DNA of 64,000 bases from [Clostridium] innocuum. Lineage in GTDB: Bacteria; Bacillota_I; Bacilli_A; Erysipelotrichales; Erysipelotrichaceae. Within the stretch, counting starts at the first letter, position 1; every line of letters starts with the position of its first letter. The position numbers were made by a program, and so were the translations under genes. Shown here in pieces: positions 1 through 8,687 of this stretch. The stretch is taken from contig CP048838.1 in NCBI GenBank assembly GCA_012317185.1, positions 1,550,001 through 1,614,000 of the forward strand, read 5' to 3'. The notes under the pieces are model-generated. The model did no database searches, had not been told where the DNA came from, and worked only from the letters and a program-made list of their open reading frames with translations.

Positions 1-78
1 GTGGAACTTCTTCTTCGCACCCGCATTTCTTGCATTTCATAGATACACTTTTTCTTTATAGTCGCTCATCCTGGTGGA

Positions 79-430
79 TATTGTGTGCAGAAGGATGATA
101 TGGAGAAGGCGGATATCATCGTCTTTGGAACATTGGTGTACTTTTATAATATGAGTGCACACTGAAAACACTGATTGATTGCACCTGTCCTCGCTATATG
201 TCATTAGGCAATGAAGATTATATCATCATGACGGCACCAGATGAGGTTTGTACACAGATGCAGCATGTGCTGGAAAGTTTCCGTGGATTATTTGACTGTC
301 ATGATGGTATGCGCTGCAGGTGTTATTTATGGCCTGGGGGACATATGAGATGGGGAATATCGATACATGCGTAGCTATGAAGAAAGCCTTTGAAGCAGGA
401 AAACATTATAGAGGTTGTAGAAGTGATATA
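79..430 (+). pseudogene. Decayed flavodoxin-like NAD(P)H-dependent reductase
   Basis: Translating in shifting frames gives pieces of a flavodoxin-fold FMN reductase: ADIIVFGTLVYFYNMS (from about 109), then after a frameshift near 165 LKTLIDCTCPRYMSLG. After another shift near 305 come AGVIYGLGD and finally MKKAFEAGK near 380-400. The family normally has FGTPVYF followed by LKTLIDR. At least two frameshifts and several stops interrupt it, so no intact product is possible. The 5' end is lost or lies before the window. It sits just upstream of the GntR operon and shows that this boundary is decaying or has been rearranged. Confidence 0.6.
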
Positions 431-486
431 TGAAATCATAACATGTATCACTTTTCTTAATACCAATATTTACCTCATTTGTGAAC

Positions 487-634
487 ACGTTATAACGTAT
501 TGACGGATTTTTCTATTCATTTTGTATTTTTGGGGTTCATATGCTCATTTCAGACTGTATATAAATAAATTTTAAAATATTTTATATCATCTGTTGACAG
601 CTATGGTTATAACGTGGTATATTTAGGTTATAAC
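487..634 (+). promoter_or_regulatory. GntR operon promoter with repeated GTTATAAC operators
   Basis: A promoter TTGACA (594-599), 18-bp spacer, TATATT (618-623) precedes the regulator gene. The octamer GTTATAAC occurs at 489-496 (inside the perfect palindrome ACGTTATAACGT, 487-498), at 606-613 inside the promoter spacer, and at 627-634 just after the -10 box. The last two are 21 bp apart, so they lie on the same DNA face. The placement fits autorepression of the operon by the adjacent GntR-family protein. The binding itself is inferred. Confidence 0.65.
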
Positions 635-650
635 AAGTGGGGTGTTAACC

Positions 651-1415
651 ATGGGAAAAAAGTTCAGTCTGGACAGAGATTCAAAAGCGCCGATCCATCA
701 GCAGCTCTATCGCTTCATCAAAGAGTGTATTGACGATGGAACATTCAAAGAAAGGGAGGCGATTCCATCCGAAAAAGATATGCAGGAACTCTTCGATATC
801 AGCCGGATTACGGTAAGAAGAGCCATATCAGACCTGGAACATGATGGGTATCTGCGTAAAATACGCGGTAAAGGTACCTTTGTAGAACGTATCAAGAAGG
901 AGAAACCCTTGTCTTCTTTCACGAGTTTCAGTGGAGATGCAAAGGTGAAAGGTGACAAACCGGGTTCTATTATTCTTGCGTGTCGTAAAATGGAAGCAAG
1001 TGTTAAAGTAGCGGACAGGCTGCAGATTGAGCCAGGTGAGAGTATCACCTATCTTAAACGTCTGCGTCTGTTGAATGGTAAGATTATCGCTCTGCATGAA
1101 TCCCATATCAGTTCAAGAATTGGTATTGAGATATGCGAGGATGATTTTGATACAACGACGTCTTTGTATGAATATTTGGAAGAGAATGGCATATCTCTGG
1201 GAAGTGCTGATGAGACATTGGAAGTGAAGATGGCCAGTTTTGAACTGCGCAGGGATTTGTTTTTGGAAGAAACACAGCCGCTGGTATACAAAGAGCGCGT
1301 CACCTACGACAGTGAAGGACATCCGGTTGAGTTCTCACAAAACTCGTATATAGCGGAAACTTACAAATATTACGTACATATCGTCAATGTGAAAGATGGA
1401 GGTAATCGTTCGTGA
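651..1415 (+). CDS. GntR-family (HutC/UTRA) transcriptional regulator
   Basis: This 254-aa protein has an N-terminal winged helix of the GntR type (about residues 5-75, ending in GYLRKIRGKGTFV) and a C-terminal UTRA ligand-binding domain, as in regulators of PTS and sugar operons. I chose ATG 651, preceded by GTGGGG eight bases upstream, over the GTG at 642. The stop overlaps the next gene's GTG. It heads a ten-gene operon for uptake and breakdown of one compound, whose phosphorylated or hydrolysed form is probably the effector. Three GTTATAAC sites upstream suggest it controls its own promoter. Confidence 0.85.
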   Translation: MGKKFSLDRDSKAPIHQQLYRFIKECIDDGTFKEREAIPSEKDMQELFDISRITVRRAISDLEHDGYLRKIRGKGTFVERIKKEKPLSSFTSFSGDAKVKGDKPGSIILACRKMEASVKVADRLQIEPGESITYLKRLRLLNGKIIALHESHISSRIGIEICEDDFDTTTSLYEYLEENGISLGSADETLEVKMASFELRRDLFLEETQPLVYKERVTYDSEGHPVEFSQNSYIAETYKYYVHIVNVKDGGNRS

Positions 1416-2140
1416 AACGATATGATTTTCACTCCCATTTGGGAAAGACAAGATCAGGGGATGCCAACAGTGCTGCACAGCTCGTAGAGGATTTGAAGGC
1501 ATTCGGAATCAGCAAGGTCGGTATCTGTTCCTTATCTGGCAATGGAGTGCGCGCACAGAATGATTTGGTCTATGAGGCCATGTGTGAATTTCCCGAAGTG
1601 ATTGAAGGATATGCAGATATTGATCCCAAAGCACCTGATGCAATAGATGAAGTACATCGGACATTAGGTGAATGCCATATGAATGGTGTCAAATTCATGC
1701 CATGGAAACATGGTTATGCAGCCGAAAACTGCCCAAGCCTTGGTGGTGTGCTGGATGCCATTGGTGAATATGGTGTTCATGTACAAATACATGGAGGGGC
1801 AAGCCCGCTGTGTACGCCGTTTGTATGGATTGAACATGCGAAGAAACGCCCGCATATGAAATTTGTGTTCACTCATATTTGTGGCCGTGAATTTGGACAC
1901 GCATGTATTGAAGCAATCAAGAACCTGGATAATTTCTGGGTGGAAACAAGCGCCAATATGGAAGCAGATATCCTGCAGGAAGCCGTAGATGTATTAGGTT
2001 CAAAGCGGATACTGTTCGGTACGGACTGGCCATATAAACCAACAAATATCGAAATACAGAAGCTGTATCATCTGGGACTTGATGAGGATGAGCTTGAAGA
2101 TGTCTTCTGGCGTAATGCGCAGTTTCTATGGGAGCGATAA
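1412..2140 (+). CDS. Amidohydrolase-2 family metal-dependent hydrolase (copy 1)
   Basis: A 242-aa TIM-barrel hydrolase of the amidohydrolase_2 (ACMSD-like) family. The N-terminal HxH metal motif is H7-S-H9, further metal-site histidines are likely in VQIHGG and FTHICG, and the catalytic Asp is D205 in FGTDWPY. The GTG start at 1412 overlaps the regulator's stop and has GGAGG nine bases upstream. It is a paralogue of the gene at 4298-5023, so the operon carries two diverged copies. Substrate unknown: from context a lactone, amide or carboxylated intermediate of the imported compound. Confidence 0.75.
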   Translation: MKRYDFHSHLGKTRSGDANSAAQLVEDLKAFGISKVGICSLSGNGVRAQNDLVYEAMCEFPEVIEGYADIDPKAPDAIDEVHRTLGECHMNGVKFMPWKHGYAAENCPSLGGVLDAIGEYGVHVQIHGGASPLCTPFVWIEHAKKRPHMKFVFTHICGREFGHACIEAIKNLDNFWVETSANMEADILQEAVDVLGSKRILFGTDWPYKPTNIEIQKLYHLGLDEDELEDVFWRNAQFLWER

Positions 2141-2161
2141 CGAAACAGGAGGAAGTATGTT

Positions 2162-2653
2162 ATGTCAGTTACAACTATGAGAATTGATGATCGTCTGATT
2201 CATGGACAGATCGTAACACGATGGATTGCGGATGCACAGGCAGACACGATTCTGATTGCCGATGATATGGCAGCAGGTGATGCAACACAGCAGATGCTTC
2301 TGAAACTTGTGGCACCTGCCAATATCAATCTGCTAATCAAAACGATAAATGAAGCAGCACAGCTGCTGGCATCGAGTGAACTGGATGATAAAAAAGTTCT
2401 GCTGATGCTGCGTAACCCTGCAACAGCGTTGGCACTATGCAATTTGGGATTTCATATTGATACCATCAATGTGGGAAATATCAGCAATGCACGTTCAGAA
2501 ACAGGAAGAAAGAAGCTGTTGAGTTTCATCTTTGTGGAAGCACAGGATGTGGAATGTCTGAAAGCACTGGCAGCCAAAGGTATCCATCTGGATATTCGTG
2601 CCGTACCAAATGACAAGAGCATTGATGCAATGGAACTGCTGAAAAAGTATTAA
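2162..2653 (+). CDS. PTS mannose/sorbose-family IIB component
   Basis: A 163-aa cytoplasmic IIB protein of the mannose-fructose-sorbose PTS family. It opens with the family signature MRIDDRLIHGQ, in which H14 is the phosphorylated histidine. It passes phosphate from IIA (6884-7294) to the sugar during transport through IIC and IID. ATG 2162 has AGGAGG eight bases upstream. The next genes encode IIC and IID, the usual order. Length and motif are normal for the family. The sugar cannot be read from sequence. Confidence 0.92.
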   Translation: MSVTTMRIDDRLIHGQIVTRWIADAQADTILIADDMAAGDATQQMLLKLVAPANINLLIKTINEAAQLLASSELDDKKVLLMLRNPATALALCNLGFHIDTINVGNISNARSETGRKKLLSFIFVEAQDVECLKALAAKGIHLDIRAVPNDKSIDAMELLKKY

Positions 2654-2694
2654 CAACATACACAGAACATAACAGTGAAGAAAGGGATAAAAAA

Positions 2695-3438
2695 ATGGAA
2701 AATCTATTATTGAAAGCAATTATGGTCAGTATCTTCATGTGGATAACATTCTTTGATAAATATGTCACACAGTTTTTCACATACCGTCCTATCGTGGTAG
2801 GACCGATTGTCGGGGCAATCATGGGAGATATCAATATCGGGCTGCAGGTCGGCTGTACAATTGAGCTGATGTTTCTGGGGCAGGTATTTGTTGGTACGGC
2901 GCTGCCTCCAGAAGAGACCTTCTCAACTGGTATTGCTGCCGCATTCGCATGTATATCCGGTAATCAGCAGCTTGCACTTGCGACGGCATTACCATTAGCG
3001 ATACTTGGTCAGATGGGTATGTATTTCCGTAACATGGCATTGTGTGTATGGACACAGCATCGCATGGAAGCTGCTGTTGAGCGTGGAAGTAAAATTGGTA
3101 TCATCATGAATACACAGGTGTGGCCGAATATCTTCAATCTAATTTTGTTTGTCATTCCGACTTTCATGGCAATCTACTTTGGGGCTGATGCTGTACAGGC
3201 AATCATTGATGCTGTACCAAAGGTGATTATTGATGGTCTTGCTGTTGGTGGTGGTATGATCGGTGCTGTTGGACTGGCATTATTGTTACAATCCATCAAT
3301 GTAAAAGGAATTTGGTATTATTTCATCATAGGATTCTTTTTCTCAAGTTTTTTGAAAATTGGAAACATCGGAATCACACTGGTTGCAGTTGTCTGTGTCG
3401 CTATGGCGTACTACAATGACAATAAGCAGGAAGCATAA
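2695..3438 (+). CDS. PTS mannose/sorbose-family IIC permease
   Basis: A 247-aa polytopic membrane protein of the EII-Sor IIC family, with the conserved early stretch RPIVVGPIVGAIMGD and a following hydrophilic ETFSTGIA region. With IID it forms the transmembrane channel that imports and phosphorylates the substrate. Hydrophobic segments run through most of the length and end at a lysine-containing tail. An AAAGGG ribosome site precedes ATG 2695. It lies between IIB and IID within the GntR-led operon. Confidence 0.92.
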   Translation: MENLLLKAIMVSIFMWITFFDKYVTQFFTYRPIVVGPIVGAIMGDINIGLQVGCTIELMFLGQVFVGTALPPEETFSTGIAAAFACISGNQQLALATALPLAILGQMGMYFRNMALCVWTQHRMEAAVERGSKIGIIMNTQVWPNIFNLILFVIPTFMAIYFGADAVQAIIDAVPKVIIDGLAVGGGMIGAVGLALLLQSINVKGIWYYFIIGFFFSSFLKIGNIGITLVAVVCVAMAYYNDNKQEA

Positions 3439-3450
3439 GGAAAGGGGTAT

Positions 3451-4287
3451 ATGGACATGGCTGAAATTAATACAAAACTTACAAAAAAAGATTTATGGAA
3501 ACTGTTCTTCTATTCTGAAGGATTTGTTACCGGCTTCAACTATGAAAAACAGGAAGCCCCTGGATTCGTCTTCTCCATGATTCCGGTGCTGGAAAAAGTA
3601 TACAGCGATCCAGAAGAGAAAAAAGACGCGTATCGTAGACATACAGAACTGTTCCTTACAGAAGCGCGTCTTTCTCACTTCGTCATTGGTTTAACAGCCG
3701 CAATGGAAGAACGCAATGCCAATGAACATGACTTTGATCCTGTCAGTATCGGTGCCATTAAATCAGCACTTATGGGACCTCTCGCTGGCATTGGTGATTC
3801 CCTGTATCATGGAACACTGCGTCCGATCATGGCAGGTTTGGCTATCTCCATGGTTATCGCCAGCAATTATACAAGTGTTCTAGGGCCTGTTATCTTTGTT
3901 GCTGTTATGGCAATCGTAGGTCAGGTAATACGTTACATCGGTATTTTCAAAGGCTATGAAAAAGGAGTCGCATTTGTAGGTGCCATGCAGAGCAGTGGTA
4001 TGATTTCCAAGATGACACGTTATGCAGGTATTGCTGCTTATGTTGTCATTGGTGGCTTCGTAAGTAACTTTGTTTCTATGTCAATTCCATGGTCTTATAT
4101 GGCTGGTGAGACAGAGGTAAGTATTCAGACGACACTGGATAGAATGGTTCCAGGTCTTCTGCCTGTATTATATACATTGCTGATGCTATGGCTGATGAAG
4201 AAAAAGAAAGCCAATCCAATTCTGCTGATGCTGTTGACCATGGCAGTTGGTGTCATCGGTTATGCATGCGGTATCCTGGCTTCATAA
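3451..4287 (+). CDS. PTS mannose/sorbose-family IID component
   Basis: A 278-aa IID protein, the second membrane subunit specific to mannose-family PTS. It begins with the soluble region LTKKDLWKLFF and the family motif NYEKQEAPGF, then has SALMGPLAGIGDSLYHGTLR and C-terminal membrane helices. It starts 12 bases after IIC with AAAGGGG upstream. An in-frame ATG at 3457 is an alternative start. It completes the transporter with IIB, IIC and the IIA encoded downstream. Confidence 0.92.
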   Translation: MDMAEINTKLTKKDLWKLFFYSEGFVTGFNYEKQEAPGFVFSMIPVLEKVYSDPEEKKDAYRRHTELFLTEARLSHFVIGLTAAMEERNANEHDFDPVSIGAIKSALMGPLAGIGDSLYHGTLRPIMAGLAISMVIASNYTSVLGPVIFVAVMAIVGQVIRYIGIFKGYEKGVAFVGAMQSSGMISKMTRYAGIAAYVVIGGFVSNFVSMSIPWSYMAGETEVSIQTTLDRMVPGLLPVLYTLLMLWLMKKKKANPILLMLLTMAVGVIGYACGILAS

Positions 4288-4297
4288 GGTATTCGAT

Positions 4298-5023
4298 ATG
4301 ATAATCGATTATCACGCACATCTGAAATGGAACCGTGACAGCGATACTTATGATGTCGAAAGCTGTCTCCATGATATGGATGAAAATAAAATTGATATGA
4401 GAATGATATCTGCCCTTGAAGGGTATGATATCGTTCATCAGAATAATGTGGTTGCTGAAGCAATAAAACAGCATCCTGATAAACTGATCGGCTGTGCAGT
4501 TTTGAATCCGAAGGAACGTGATGTGATGAAAGAACTGCATCGGGTGATTGATATGGGTGTGTTTTCTGCGATAGAGCTAGACTCTAATGAACACTGTTAC
4601 TTTCCGGAAATTGCACCTCATATGGAAGAAATTATGACAGTCTGTGAAGAAAAAGGTATCATTGTCAACGTGTTTACGGGATGGGGTTGTCGCACCATGC
4701 CGGCACAGTGGGCATTCTATGCGGATCGTCATCCAGATCTTGTTATGGTTCTTCTGCATATGGGGACCACGGACTTTGGATATGGATGTGTGGAACTGGT
4801 AAAGAATCGCAAAAATCTGTTTGTTGAGACATCCTGCATGTATGAATTTCCTATTCTGCGCAAAGCATTTGCCAACATACCACAGGACAAGTTTTTGTTC
4901 GGCACCCATTATCCACATAAATTCAGCGATTGTTCCATTCACACATTTGATCTTCTGAAAATGGAATCATCGCTTTCAGAAGCGTTATATAACAAAAACG
5001 CACAGCGTCTTCTTCACTTATAG
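4298..5023 (+). CDS. Amidohydrolase-2 family protein (copy 2, altered active site)
   Basis: A 241-aa paralogue of the 1412-2140 product, beginning MIIDYHAH with the HxH motif H6/H8. The start at ATG 4298 follows AAGG eight bases upstream, just after the IID stop. Both copies end 37 residues after the active-site position. Copy 1 has Asp in FGTDWPY, but this copy has His204 in FGTHYPH. In the family this Asp is a metal ligand and general base, so this copy may be inactive, use different chemistry or act as a partner subunit. The substrate is unknown. Confidence 0.7.
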   Translation: MIIDYHAHLKWNRDSDTYDVESCLHDMDENKIDMRMISALEGYDIVHQNNVVAEAIKQHPDKLIGCAVLNPKERDVMKELHRVIDMGVFSAIELDSNEHCYFPEIAPHMEEIMTVCEEKGIIVNVFTGWGCRTMPAQWAFYADRHPDLVMVLLHMGTTDFGYGCVELVKNRKNLFVETSCMYEFPILRKAFANIPQDKFLFGTHYPHKFSDCSIHTFDLLKMESSLSEALYNKNAQRLLHL

Positions 5024-5047
5024 GACGTGTAAGCAAGGAGGATATAT

Positions 5048-6010
5048 ATGTATAGCAAAGAAGAAATGAGGGAACTGCTGCCTTCTGCTGCGGTATCAAA
5101 ATTTGATGATATCGTATACAGTCGTGTGCTCGGCGCTAATGCCCATACCCGCCTGATTCAGAAGATCCTTCTGGATATTGCGGATCAGGATCTGGACAGT
5201 GAGGAAATGCTGACTCTTTTAGGGAAGTGTGCACAGTTCTTTAAGGATACCAGAGGGCAGAACAGTCGTGCCATTTACAATGCCATTATGATATTTACAC
5301 GAGGATATGAACATCTTCATGGTCATGATGTAGAAGAAATACGACAGATTGTCAAAGAACAGATTACAGCGTATGATAAACAGGCAAAAAAGGATACAGA
5401 AACATTAGTATCTTATGGTGTACATCTTTGTGAAAATATGGAATCTATTATGATATTCGATTATTCAAGTACTGTAGATGCTTTTGTATCCGCACTGCCT
5501 TCTGGGCGTCACATTTATATCTGTGAAAGCAGGGCACTTGATGGCGGACGTCCGTTTGTGAAAAATGCACTTGCAAGTGGTCACCATGTCCACTTCATTC
5601 CAGATACAACAATGCTGTCTGCCATGAAAAAATGTCAGGCTGTCTTCATAGGAGCAGAAACGATCTATCCGGATGGTACGGTATTCAACACGATCGGTTC
5701 TGATATCGTTGCGATGCTTTGCGTCACCATACATAAACCACTCTATGTGTTGACTCCGCTGATCAAGCTTGATATGCGTCCGCTGGAAGGTTATGTACGC
5801 TGCTCTGCCATGCCATTTGACTATGGTGAACGACTTGCATCTCATTGGGATGAGGATGTCCGCTCAAATGTAGATTTCAGCGGATTCAAACTTTTGGAAA
5901 TTGAAGCTGAAATGATTCGTGGCTATATAACTGAAAAAGGCATATTGCCTCCTTCTGGACTGTATGTGGAAGCCAGGGCGTATGCAAAAGAACTGGAGGA
6001 ACGTCAATGA
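5048..6010 (+). CDS. eIF2B-like (sugar-phosphate isomerase-related) protein
   Basis: A 320-aa protein whose C-terminal two thirds match the eIF2B alpha/beta/delta fold, shared with methylthioribose-1-phosphate and ribose-1,5-bisphosphate isomerases: ESRALDGG, VFIGAETIYPDG, NTIGSD and PLYVLTPL in order. The N-terminal ~120 residues are helical, as in the family. Position GAD of the isomerases is GAE here, and the catalytic Cys region reads FDYSSTV without Cys. Together with a PTS it may act on the phosphorylated sugar part, but it may not be a standard isomerase. AGGAGG precedes ATG 5048. Confidence 0.6.
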   Translation: MYSKEEMRELLPSAAVSKFDDIVYSRVLGANAHTRLIQKILLDIADQDLDSEEMLTLLGKCAQFFKDTRGQNSRAIYNAIMIFTRGYEHLHGHDVEEIRQIVKEQITAYDKQAKKDTETLVSYGVHLCENMESIMIFDYSSTVDAFVSALPSGRHIYICESRALDGGRPFVKNALASGHHVHFIPDTTMLSAMKKCQAVFIGAETIYPDGTVFNTIGSDIVAMLCVTIHKPLYVLTPLIKLDMRPLEGYVRCSAMPFDYGERLASHWDEDVRSNVDFSGFKLLEIEAEMIRGYITEKGILPPSGLYVEARAYAKELEERQ

Positions 6011-6816
6011 GTATAAAAAAAACAAATTTTCCATTAGCCCTTTGTATGATTCAGCCGGAACCATGCCCTGGAAGTTATCGCAATACTGGTATGTCTTTTC
6101 AGGAAGTTATGGATATTAGTATCAAGGAAGTGGAAATGATACAGAACACCGGTTTTGACGGCTATATCATACAGAATCGTAATGATGCACCTGTAAAGCA
6201 GATAGCATCCCCCGAAACGATTGCCTATATGAGTGTGCTTTCTTATGAACTAAAACGCCGCTTTCCCAACATGATTCAGGGAATTCTGATTGATTGGGAT
6301 GGTGTAGCATCACTTGCTGTTGCAGATGCGGTACAGGCAGATTTCATACGGATAGAACATACTTATACTGGTATGGAAGTAGGATATGCAGGATTGATGC
6401 ATGCACAGTGTGTGGATGTATGCATGATGCGCAAACGTCTTGGATCTCGTATTCCTGTATATGCAGATGTACAGGAAATACATTATGAACAGATTGGTGG
6501 AAAGAAGATTGTCGATGCTGCATGGGACAGTGTACAGAATGCCTTTGCGGATGGACTGTTCATCGGTGGGCGCACGACAGAGGAGAGCATGCAGATCTAT
6601 CATGATGTGCGCAAACGTCTTGGTGATGATGTACCGCTGTTTCTCAGTGCTGGATCCAATGGTGATAACATCAGAGAAATACTGACCTGTTATGATGGTG
6701 TGAGCGTAGGGACATGGGTCAAGAATGGAAATATGAAAAATCCGATTGATCCTGAAAAAGCACGCATCTTCATGGACGGCGTAAAAGAAGCACGCAGACT
6801 GCGTAATAACAGATAA
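6007..6816 (+). CDS. BtpA/SgcQ-family TIM-barrel protein
   Basis: A 269-aa protein of the BtpA family. It has an N-terminal ALCMIQPEPCPGS stretch, a central DFIRIEHTYTG segment, PVYADVQEIHYEQ and a C-terminal phosphate-binding-like GLFIGGR / LSAGSNGDNI pair. BtpA was named for a photosystem I factor, but members such as E. coli SgcQ sit in PTS operons and are thought to be (beta/alpha)8 sugar-phosphate enzymes. The start overlaps the previous stop (ATGA) and uses GGAGG inside the upstream gene, so the pair is translationally coupled. Its reaction is unknown. Confidence 0.75.
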   Translation: MSIKKTNFPLALCMIQPEPCPGSYRNTGMSFQEVMDISIKEVEMIQNTGFDGYIIQNRNDAPVKQIASPETIAYMSVLSYELKRRFPNMIQGILIDWDGVASLAVADAVQADFIRIEHTYTGMEVGYAGLMHAQCVDVCMMRKRLGSRIPVYADVQEIHYEQIGGKKIVDAAWDSVQNAFADGLFIGGRTTEESMQIYHDVRKRLGDDVPLFLSAGSNGDNIREILTCYDGVSVGTWVKNGNMKNPIDPEKARIFMDGVKEARRLRNNR

Positions 6817-6883
6817 AAAGATGTATTCCCTTTTTATCTTCCATAAGAAAGGATAAGACATATTGCATGTGTCAGGTAACAAT

Positions 6884-7294
6884 ATGAATATGGAAATTAT
6901 TATCATGGGACATGGTCACTTTGCTAGTGGGTTGTACAGTACGCTGGAACTGATTGGCGGTGAACAAGAACATGTGGCATGGATCGATTTTACAGAAGAT
7001 AAAGATATGGATGGACTGCTGGAAGAACTCAAAGAGACAGCTGACAAGATGAGTGAATGTGATAATGTGCTGATTGCGTGTGATTTAGATGGTGGTACGC
7101 CTTATAAGACCGCACTGTTATATAGTATGCAACATCAAGATGTAGAAATCGTCTCTGGTATCAGTTTTCCATTTCTGCTGGAACTCTCTCTGACAAGAGA
7201 TATTGTGGATGATATGGATACATTACTGGAAACGACCATGAACAGTGCTAGAACTGCCATGAAGCGATTTGATCTTTCACAGATGGGCATGTGA
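6884..7294 (+). CDS. PTS mannose-family IIA component
   Basis: A 136-aa IIA domain protein, beginning MNMEIIIMGHGHFASG with the phospho-accepting histidine H10 by position in the family. It continues with LIACDLDGGTPYKTALL, typical of EIIA-Man. It receives phosphate from HPr and donates it to IIB. ATG 6884 has AGGT seven bases upstream. A TTG at 6863 with a better AGAAAGGA site could add seven residues, so the start is uncertain. Placing IIA near the end of the operon, away from IIB-IIC-IID, is slightly unusual. Confidence 0.88.
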   Translation: MNMEIIIMGHGHFASGLYSTLELIGGEQEHVAWIDFTEDKDMDGLLEELKETADKMSECDNVLIACDLDGGTPYKTALLYSMQHQDVEIVSGISFPFLLELSLTRDIVDDMDTLLETTMNSARTAMKRFDLSQMGM

Positions 7295-7295
7295 T

Positions 7296-8687
7296 ATGAA
7301 AACATGTATTCATCAGGGTATCATACTGCTGGAAAATGGTGAATTTACTGGCGATATTGTATTTGAAGACGAAAAAATCTTAGCTCTTGGAGAGAATCTT
7401 GTGGATATGGCAGATTATGTTGTTGATGTATCCGGCTGTTATGTGTTTGCTGGAGGCATCGATGAACATACACATTTTGGTTCCTTTAACAGCTGTTCTT
7501 TTGAGACATCAGAAGCAGCTGCCCTTGGTGGTACGACAACAGTTGTTGATTTCGTCGATCAGGAAAAAGGACAGTCGCTGAAAGAGGCGCTGATGTCACA
7601 GCAGGAAAAGGCAGCGCGTTATCCTTATATTGATGTTGCTTTTCACAGCATGTTGATGGATATACGCGAGGAAGTCATCGAAGAAATTCAGGAACTGCCT
7701 GGATATGGCGTTTCTGCGTTAAAGGTATTTACGGCCTATAAAGGGACACCATACTATGCAGATGATGCATCTATACTGCGTGTTATGCAGAAGATTCGAA
7801 ACAGTGGACTGTTGCTGATGGTACATGCGGAGAATGCGGATATGATTGCCTGCAGAACAGAAGATCTACTTAAAGAAGGTTGTATTGCGCCAAAATATCA
7901 TGCTGATGCTCGAGATGTACAGAGTGAGGCAGAAATGGTAGAGCGAATGATTGCTTATGCAAAATGGTGTGATATTCCAATCTTTTTTGTGCATATTTCC
8001 ACAAAAGAGGCTCTTTTAAAAATCATGAATGCAAAACGCGAGGGGCAGCCTGTATTTTGTGAAACATGTACCCATTATTTGATATTGAATGAAGATGATC
8101 TTGCAAAAGAGGGACTTCTGGGTGCACGTTATATATGCTCACCTCCACTGCGTAAAGAACAAGATCAAGATGCATTGTGGCATGGAATTCATGAACATAT
8201 GATTGAGGCTGTAAGTTCTGATCATTGTGCAGTTAGCGGCGGATATAAAAAGAAGATCGAAGCGTATCATGATTTCTCTAAAGTACCTAATGGTGCGCCA
8301 GGTGTGCAACATCGTCTACAGATGTTGTGGAGTGAAGGGGTCTGTAAACAGCGCATCAGCAAACAAGAGTTTGTACAGATGTTCTCTTCTGGACCAGCTG
8401 ATGTATGCGGAATTACAAAGAAAGGAAGACTTCAGCCCGGTTACGATGCAGATATCGTTATTTATGACCCTGAAGGCCATCAAACTCTGCAAGACAGTGA
8501 TGCACATGAAGGCATCGATTATGCAACTTTTGCCGGACATGAAGTCTTTGGCAAGATACGTGCAGTCTATCTGAGAGGTATACAGATTGTGAACCATAAT
8601 GAGTATATAGGAAAGGGAACAGGCAGAATCATAAAATTACAGTCATCCCTGTGTTATGGATATAGAGAAAAGGATAACGGTCAGTGA
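7296..8687 (+). CDS. Dihydropyrimidinase / D-hydantoinase family cyclic amidase
   Basis: A 463-aa cyclic amidohydrolase, full length for the hydantoinase family. Binuclear metal residues are visible: H58 and H60 (GGIDEHTHFG), K143 as the likely carboxylated lysine (SALKVFTAY), H177 (HAEN), H233 (HISTKEAL) and D309 (SSDHC). Such enzymes open dihydropyrimidine, hydantoin or related ureide rings. ATG 7296 follows the IIA stop by one base. Its place at the end of a PTS operon is unusual and suggests the imported compound carries or produces a cyclic ureide or imide. The stop codon lies in the terminator hairpin. Confidence 0.88.
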   Translation: MKTCIHQGIILLENGEFTGDIVFEDEKILALGENLVDMADYVVDVSGCYVFAGGIDEHTHFGSFNSCSFETSEAAALGGTTTVVDFVDQEKGQSLKEALMSQQEKAARYPYIDVAFHSMLMDIREEVIEEIQELPGYGVSALKVFTAYKGTPYYADDASILRVMQKIRNSGLLLMVHAENADMIACRTEDLLKEGCIAPKYHADARDVQSEAEMVERMIAYAKWCDIPIFFVHISTKEALLKIMNAKREGQPVFCETCTHYLILNEDDLAKEGLLGARYICSPPLRKEQDQDALWHGIHEHMIEAVSSDHCAVSGGYKKKIEAYHDFSKVPNGAPGVQHRLQMLWSEGVCKQRISKQEFVQMFSSGPADVCGITKKGRLQPGYDADIVIYDPEGHQTLQDSDAHEGIDYATFAGHEVFGKIRAVYLRGIQIVNHNEYIGKGTGRIIKLQSSLCYGYREKDNGQ

